Shown here: positions 58,366 through 64,000 of the stretch, piece after piece
Position numbering within the stretch: position 1 is the stretch's first letter
Layout: each line of letters begins with the position of its first letter
NCBI GenBank assembly: GCA_030248215.1
Contig: JASANG010001469.1
Span: forward strand, 62,001 to 126,000
From: Enoplolaimus lenunculus
Lineage: Eukaryota > Nematoda > Enoplea > Enoplida > Thoracostomopsidae
DNA length: 64,000 nt
Reading direction: 5' to 3'
The notes under the pieces: model-generated
What the model was told of the DNA's origin: nothing
The model's database searches: none
What the model saw: the letters and a program-made list of their open reading frames with translations, nothing else
Translations under genes and position numbers: made by a program

Positions 58366-59179
58366 AGAACGCCCTTCATTTTCAACTGCAAGCACTCAGA
58401 ACAAAAAACGTCGTACCCTACCTTGACTGATTTATACTTCTGAATTTCAGAGCTTGGATGAGCACGGGCTAGATTGCAAACAGCGTTCATACTTTCGTGG
58501 CATATACACTGCACTAGCTATAAAATTATCGTACCGCATTTCAACAGCGTAATTAATGAAATAACATAGTTCATATAAAACATTCCTCGGGCGTGTGCAT
58601 TTCTAGCAAAAACAACGTTATCTAAAAGAGTTTCGTTAGTTCAAAACTGCTACACAAGAATCAGATATATGTACTTGTTCTAACCAACGTTGTGACGAAA
58701 TAATTTGATAATGATGCTATACCGGCAATCAGGTTCAAATTTCAGATGTATTGCCATACATTATATATCCAGTTTCTGTTGGTGTTTATTTTGATTTAAT
58801 CTTCGTCTCGTCTCTTATTTGTGCTTATTTTAAGAGCATGATTTCTGTAATGTAAGTACCACAATTTCAGATAGACGTCAAATGAATTTGCACTGCAACA
58901 ATAAAAGCAAACCAGCTGCTATGTGCATTTCATAAATAGCGTATGATCTGCTGTAAACAAACAAGCGAACAAATAAGGTGCACAGATTCACATTGCCGTG
59001 ATAACTTTACCAAATTACATCTGATATACGTTAGCGACAAAGCTAGTGCAATGTATTTAATTTGATTTGCAGGCATTACATTTCGAAACTTGAGTTTGAG
59101 TTTAGCAGAATTTACCTTACACCAGCATTTGTGTTCTGAAAATTTTTTACTAAAAGTGACAATAAAAATATGTGATTTC
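58366..59179. other. Spacer between COPE and PPP4C, nothing recognised
   Basis: No coding family or RNA gene seen on either strand. Confidence 0.45.
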
Positions 59180-59310
59180 ATTCGTATAGTGTATAGGCCT
59201 TGACAGTCGCCGAAAATAAAGCATCGAATGTAGATTGCGCTTCCGTGGATTATAAAAATAAAATACAGCAGATAAAATGAATACCTATCTCTAACTAAGG
59301 GATATTGCAC
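59180..59310. repeat. Dispersed repeat shared with 63695-63830
   Basis: About 125 bp at high identity, including GATTGCGCTTCCGTGGATTA and TACAGCAGATAAA. Confidence 0.75.
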
Positions 59311-59724
59311 CAATGAGAACCAAAATTTTGTATGCAGGTTTAGAACTAAAATTGTGTATGGCTTCTTTATTGTTAAGTTTACGAATTTGCAACCGTTATA
59401 GTTCTCGCAACACCCTTAAGAAGTTTCAAGATCGGTCACTGTCTGGATATTTAATGGCTTATTTCGACAAAGTAAGTAGAATTTGGCATGACTTTTTGTC
59501 CAGCGATAAGTATCAAACAAAGTAAAAAAATACCAGTTTCAGCTTTTGTACAGGCACTGGATAGTGCAAAAGTTTTAGCACAAGTTCACTTAATTACGTT
59601 ATGACTGCGTTCGACTTTTTCCTGCAGTTGTCAGTGAAGGGTTAATTCGCTTTTCCAAGAAATGCCGTAAAACTTTGAACATCTGAACTGGATGTCGATT
59701 CCTTGCTTGAGCCGGATATTCAGT

Positions 59725-59968
59725 TGTGTCAGTCTAGGTAGGAACCAAGGACATCACACCTTTCTACCAAGCAGCTGGAAAAGCGGGCTTGAGCGGGGAT
59801 CGAACTCTCAGCCTATGGATCCTTAAGCGAGCACTCTACCACTGCGCCACGTAGCTCACCTCTCCAACTGCATTTTTCGTCGACTATATGTGTCGACTGT
59901 ACAACACAATGTGCAATGCATTTATTGCATATGCACCAGGACAAGCATGTCTCACATGCTTACATGCC
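59725..59968 (-). mobile_element. tRNA-derived SINE, copy 2
   Basis: Reverse-oriented copy of the 864-1140 SINE: A box TGGCGCAGTGG and B box GTTCGATCC are both intact, and the hairpin CATGTGAGACATG lies at its far end. Nearly identical to copy 3, 347 bp away. Confidence 0.8.
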
Positions 59969-60002
59969 CTTATTTTTAACAAGGTTGTCCCTTGACCGTC
60001 CA

Positions 60003-60066
60003 TCCTATTTTCGACTGGATACCGTGTTCATAGCGCGGCACTTTACCATTGCGCTCACGGCGTAGC
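60003..60066 (-). mobile_element. Second tRNA-like unit between SINE copies 2 and 3
   Basis: On the minus strand, GAGCGCAATGGTAAAGTGC resembles an A box and CAGTCGAAA a weak B box. It differs from the main SINE head, suggesting a composite or dimeric SINE. Confidence 0.45.
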
Positions 60067-60071
60067 CCCCA

Positions 60072-60308
60072 TGTCAGTCTAGGTAGGAACCAGGACTTCA
60101 GACCTTTAACCAAGCTGCTGGAAAAGCGGGCTAGAGCGGCGATCGAACTCTCAACCTATGGATCCATAAGCGAGCACTCTACCACTGCGCCACGTAGCTC
60201 ACCTCTCCAACTGCATTTTTCGTCGACTATATGTGTCGACTGTACAACACAATGTGCAATGCATTTATTGCATATGCACCAGGACAAGCATGTCTCACAT
60301 GCTTACAA
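60072..60308 (-). mobile_element. tRNA-derived SINE, copy 3
   Basis: Same structure as copy 2. The 5' part differs by scattered bases, while the roughly 130 bp from the tRNA-like A box to the hairpin is essentially identical, implying a recent tandem duplication. Confidence 0.8.
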
Positions 60309-60418
60309 GTTGTACCACTACCAGGATGGCGGAACGTTTTATTTTTAGGCTATCGAAAGTACATTTGTCTGTATATTACTAATAGCATTAAAAATCAAGA
60401 TTTGGTAATGGAATAGTT

Positions 60419-63400
60419 ATGACAGAATCTGCTGACCTTGATAAGTAAGTCGGTGCAACGCAGTTTGCAATGCATAGTTTAATACAATATATACACGTTT
60501 AACTTTATGTATTTTGTTTAACTTGTCCGTTTTATTTTAAACAAATAATAGAATATGTATGTATCAGGGTGCAACCGGATCCAAAAACTGACTGAACCGG
60601 AGCCGGATAACTTAATATCCTTCCGGAGCCGCAGCCGGATATATACTTAACTCGTTGTTTTATTTAATGTCATATGTATTTTTTATAGTTTATATTCTGG
60701 TTTAGTAAATCATATTACTGTTTGAATTAATGTTTGAGCGCACTAGATATGATTATTTCGTAAAATAATTATCTATCACTCAAAAAATTTCCACGGGCAC
60801 ATATATACATTTTCCGGGACAAAGCTTAACACTTTAACAACGACCTTATTCCATTATTCTACGTATGCTTATGTAATTGTTGCGTTCCGTTGCAATTAAA
60901 ATTGAGGTGGAGTTTAGGATTAAGGCTATTGTTTTTGCTTGGACTTAGTTTTGAATTATTTTCACGTTGAAGTTTTGGCCTATAAAAAGTGGGCTCACAA
61001 TTAAGGTTACGTATTATTTACGCATTTGCTTAAAATGAACATGCAATGTGCGAAACTGAACCTTTGACAGCGTGTTTCTGTTTATATTCTACAAGTTCAT
61101 CACCTTCAACAACTATTTAGTTGCAAAAAGAGTCCTATATACTTCGCTCACATCAATATAGACACCTTTCCTTTTATTAAATTTTTTAAACAAATATCGG
61201 GCAATAAAAAATACTGGAGTCGGATGCCGGTTTTTGCCGAAGCCGGATATCCGGTTTCCGGTTATATCTTGGTTAGTATATGTACCGCAGTAAGTATTAG
61301 GTACTTGTAAAAATAACAAGAAAGTATTTTATTAAACGTTGACACCAAATCGGTTAGATTGTTCCTAAGATATATTACTTTTATCAATTTTATAGGCAAA
61401 TTGAAAAGCTACGTCGCTGCGAATTGATCTCGGAGAACGAAGTAAAAGCTCTTTGTGCCAAAGTCAGAGAAATTTTGTCTGAAGAAAGTAACGTACAAAA
61501 AGTGGACTCGCCAGTGACGGTATGTGAGTTGAAGTTTTTTCAAAAGCAAAACCAGAGGTTAAGCTATATATATATTAAGGGCTGTGATGCGCGGTCTTGG
61601 TCTCGGAAAAACGATTGTGGAGCACCTCTTCGTTGATATACAGCGATTTGAGAAACAGAATGACCTTTCCGGTTACCCAAAATTCTAATTTTTGAAAGGA
61701 AATCCAAAACACTTTTATTTTATTATGACACAGCACAAATAGTTGCATTTTTGCGTTTAAAACATTTAAGGCATCGTGTAAAAAATATGGGTCATCCGCA
61801 TTTATAACGTTTACGCTATGTTAAAAATTCTTTAGTCTAGCTTTGAATTATGCTTGTACTGAGAGTGTTTTGAGACTGTGATTTATGCCGAGCCTGTTCG
61901 AAAGGTTTGGGGACAGTAGCCAAGTGAAAAATAAAGTTTGGCGCCGATTTATTAGTTGCATTGTATGAAACGGCAATGCAGTGGAGATAAAAATATTTAG
62001 ATCTGTAGTTATAAAATCTTATTTTTATTTTCGGTATGGTTAAAAATGGACCGAGACCGAGACCAAAAGTTTACATCAGTTATATTTGCTTTACAGGTAT
62101 GCGGTGACATTCATGGTCAGTTTTACGATCTCAAGGAGTTGTTTCGGGTTGGTGGTGACGTGCCAGATACGAATTACCTTTTTCTTGGTGACTTTGTTGA
62201 CAGAGGATTCTATTCTGTCGAAACATTCCTGTTGTTACTAGCGCTTAAGGTAAGTATAAAACATATATACATACTACGCATTTATCAAATTAGCACACTT
62301 TAAGATGTATATACAAAGCTAAGCTGGATGTTAACTGGTTTGTTAGCGAGAATACGGAAGTCGCATGTGGATTTTTGTCGAAGCATGTATGGTCGCACCC
62401 TAAAACGTGATGAATAGTATTAGGGATGTGCCGATAATACCAAAATTTTTGCCGACACCGAAACCGATTCTTATTTGAAATTTTGCAGAACCGATGCCGA
62501 TTACACGGCAAGAATTGACGGTCTCGGTTAAAACCCGAGACCGAGACCAGCCAAAAGTCTCGAACTCAGTCAATCAATTTTTGTTCATCATCGGAAAAAG
62601 TTAAAATTTTCCAAATAAACTATTTCTAATGCTTTTTCATAATTAAACGCAATAGAGATAACTGTTTTACCGATTTGACACGCTGATATGCGCCAAAAAC
62701 GTAATATTGATAGCATCCCAGCTAACTGTAATGTGCAAAAACTATTGGAAATGAATCGGCAATTTTTTTCGCAGTGCAGTAAGTCATTTCATCATACTTA
62801 TACGAAGTTGGTGTGTTATGTCGATCCTGGTATAATATAGTTCTTTTTTGCACTCTGGTATCATATAGTCTTGTTTGTCTGCTACAGGTGCGCTACCCTG
62901 ATCGCATAATGCTCATTAGAGGTAATCACGAAAGTAGACAAATCACACAAGTCTACGGTTTTTACGATGAGTGCATGCGCAAGTATGGTACGCCGGCCGT
63001 ATGGAGATATTGTACTGAGATATTTGACTTTCTCAGTTTATCTGCTGTAATCGATGGAAAGGTATAAGGTTTATTTTACTACAACTCCTGCCACTAGAGG
63101 TGTCCCGAGGCCACAGGGTGACGGAGAAGGGGCCATATAGTGTTGTGGACAAGCTCGGAAAGAACAGATCTTGAAAAGGTGAAATATATCAGTGAGGTTT
63201 TTTTGTACTTTGTGAATCAGAATTTTAAAATCCTGATTCCGGCCCGGGTAAACATCTTGGCTTCACGACAGCTTTATATACTACGTATGCTATGATTTTT
63301 AACGTTGATAAATATATGATCAGACGCCTAGATTTAATTTGAGCAGAAAGAATGCAGTCCAATAGAGGTGAAAATAGATTTTCTAGGTATATACCGTACG

Positions 63401-63987
63401 AATCAGTTGCAACGTTTTCTTATCTCAGAGTTACGGTTAGCAATTCAATGCAAGTAGCAGAGTCCAAACATTTGCTATGAATGCATTCTAAGTTAACTTG
63501 TACCATGTAGATCCATTCATTAAAAATTTTGCTGCGGATGCGGTGGGGTCGCAACCGGAATTCCGGTTCCGGCAATTTTTGACGTTCCGGTTCCGGTTAA
63601 TTTTTTACCGGAATTAAAAATTCTGGTGTTAAACTTTGGTCGGTGGAAATTACGATATTTTACTAAAAAATGACGATAAAAATTCAGTAGATCTCATTCG
63701 TATAGTGTATATAAACCTTGACAATCGCCGAAAATAAACCATCGAAGGTAGATTGCGCTTCCGTGGATTATGAAAATCTAAAATACAGCAGATAAAGTGA
63801 ATACCTATATCCAACTCCGGGGTTATTTCACCAAAAATATTGCAAAATTAATGGTTTTAGATTTTTTGCGTACACGGTGGTCTTTCACCTAGTATACAAA
63901 CATTAGACCAAATTAGAACTATCGATCGTAAACAAGAAGTACCACACGATGGCCCAATGTGTGATCTGTTATGGTCTGATCCAGAAG
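60419..63987 (+). CDS. PPP4C: Serine/threonine-protein phosphatase 4 catalytic subunit (5' part, runs off the window)
   Basis: Metal-dependent PPP-family phosphatase (PP4), working with R2/R3 regulatory subunits in centrosome, splicing and DNA-damage control. Coding exons visible: 60419-60444, 61396-61519, 62097-62249, 62888-63061, 63861-63987 (phase 1 at the last donor). This gives 201 residues of about 307. The 26-nt first exon encodes MTESADLD plus two bases of a lysine codon; the splice to [11 protein letters not shown] matches the PP4 N-terminus exactly. Catalytic motifs seen: GDIHGQ (metal D and H), GDFVDRG (metal D), RGNHES (metal N, catalytic H) and VHGGLSP. PP4-specific text such as [15 protein letters not shown] and [18 protein letters not shown] separates it from PP2A and PP6. 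The C-terminal third, including the carboxymethylated PDYFL-like tail, is outside the window. Introns are 0.6-1 kb and carry MITE debris. Confidence 0.96.
60566..60650. mobile_element. Family D left-end fragment in PPP4C intron 1
   Basis: CAGGGTGCAACCGGATCC followed by GAACCGGAGCCGGATA. A matching internal or right-hand fragment (CCGAAGCCGGATATCCGG) lies at 61200-61270. Confidence 0.5.
62385..62565. mobile_element. hAT/other MITE debris in PPP4C intron 3
   Basis: GGTCGCACCCTAAAACG, then CCGACACCGAAACCGATT blocks and GAGACCGAGACC. No complete element boundary was seen. Confidence 0.4.
63545..63840. mobile_element. hAT-type repeat in PPP4C intron 4
   Basis: GGTCGCAACCGGAATTCCGG at left. The segment from 63695 is shared with 59180-59310 and, inverted, with 57284-57345. 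Confidence 0.55.
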
Positions 63988-64000
63988 GTATGATTTACTC

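Noticed and set aside
1-64000. LTR retroelements, Polintons or other virus-like copies
   Set aside because: I saw no gag-pol order, integrase, protease, capsid or LTR pair. All RT sequences found are of non-LTR type.

Overview
This window is a eukaryotic, AT-rich stretch from an animal. It carries spliced orthologues of conserved animal genes with many short introns (GT..AG, phases consistent throughout), embedded in a dense field of LINEs, SINEs and foldback MITEs. The combination of a WHAMM/JMY-family nucleator, long-form tRNase Z, epsilon-COP and PP4 catalytic subunit, with Tx1/L1, RTE and pogo-like elements, suggests a non-model invertebrate. A tunicate or another marine invertebrate is plausible, but this is inference and the sequence does not settle the species.

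Layout. 1-9.6 kb: no host gene; overlapping MITEs, a SINE and a minisatellite of telomere-like TTAGGC blocks. 9.6-15.1 kb: a nearly whole two-ORF Tx1/L1-type LINE (minus strand). 15.1-17.3 kb: more foldback MITEs. 17.3-30.9 kb: ELAC2 (tRNase Z, long form), minus strand, 11 coding exons, 961 codons plus stop. Its 6.6-kb intron 6 holds a broken intron-bearing pogo-like DNA transposon (+), a 5'-truncated RTE-like LINE (-) and a long (TA)n run. Its intron 9 holds a Jockey-like LINE relic. 31-41.7 kb: a MITE cluster (six copies of one foldback family) and a small plus-strand ORF at 39767-40120 that looks like an undescribed secreted peptide precursor. 41.8-49.2 kb: a WHAMM/JMY-like Arp2/3 activator, minus strand, 11 exons, 781 aa. 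49.3-52.1 kb: SINEs and MITEs. 52.1-57.0 kb: COPE (epsilon-COP), minus strand, 10 exons, 298 aa. 57-60.4 kb: repeats, including a tandem tRNA-derived SINE. 60.4-64.0 kb: first five coding exons of PPP4C (plus strand), running off the window end.

The host genes are housekeeping functions (tRNA 3' processing, actin nucleation at membranes, COPI coat, PP4 phosphatase) and do not form an operon. COPE and PPP4C are arranged head to head about 3.4 kb apart. Exon boundaries were assembled by eye from splice sites, reading phase and remembered family sequences; no search was run. MITE family letters (A-L) are local labels for this window only.
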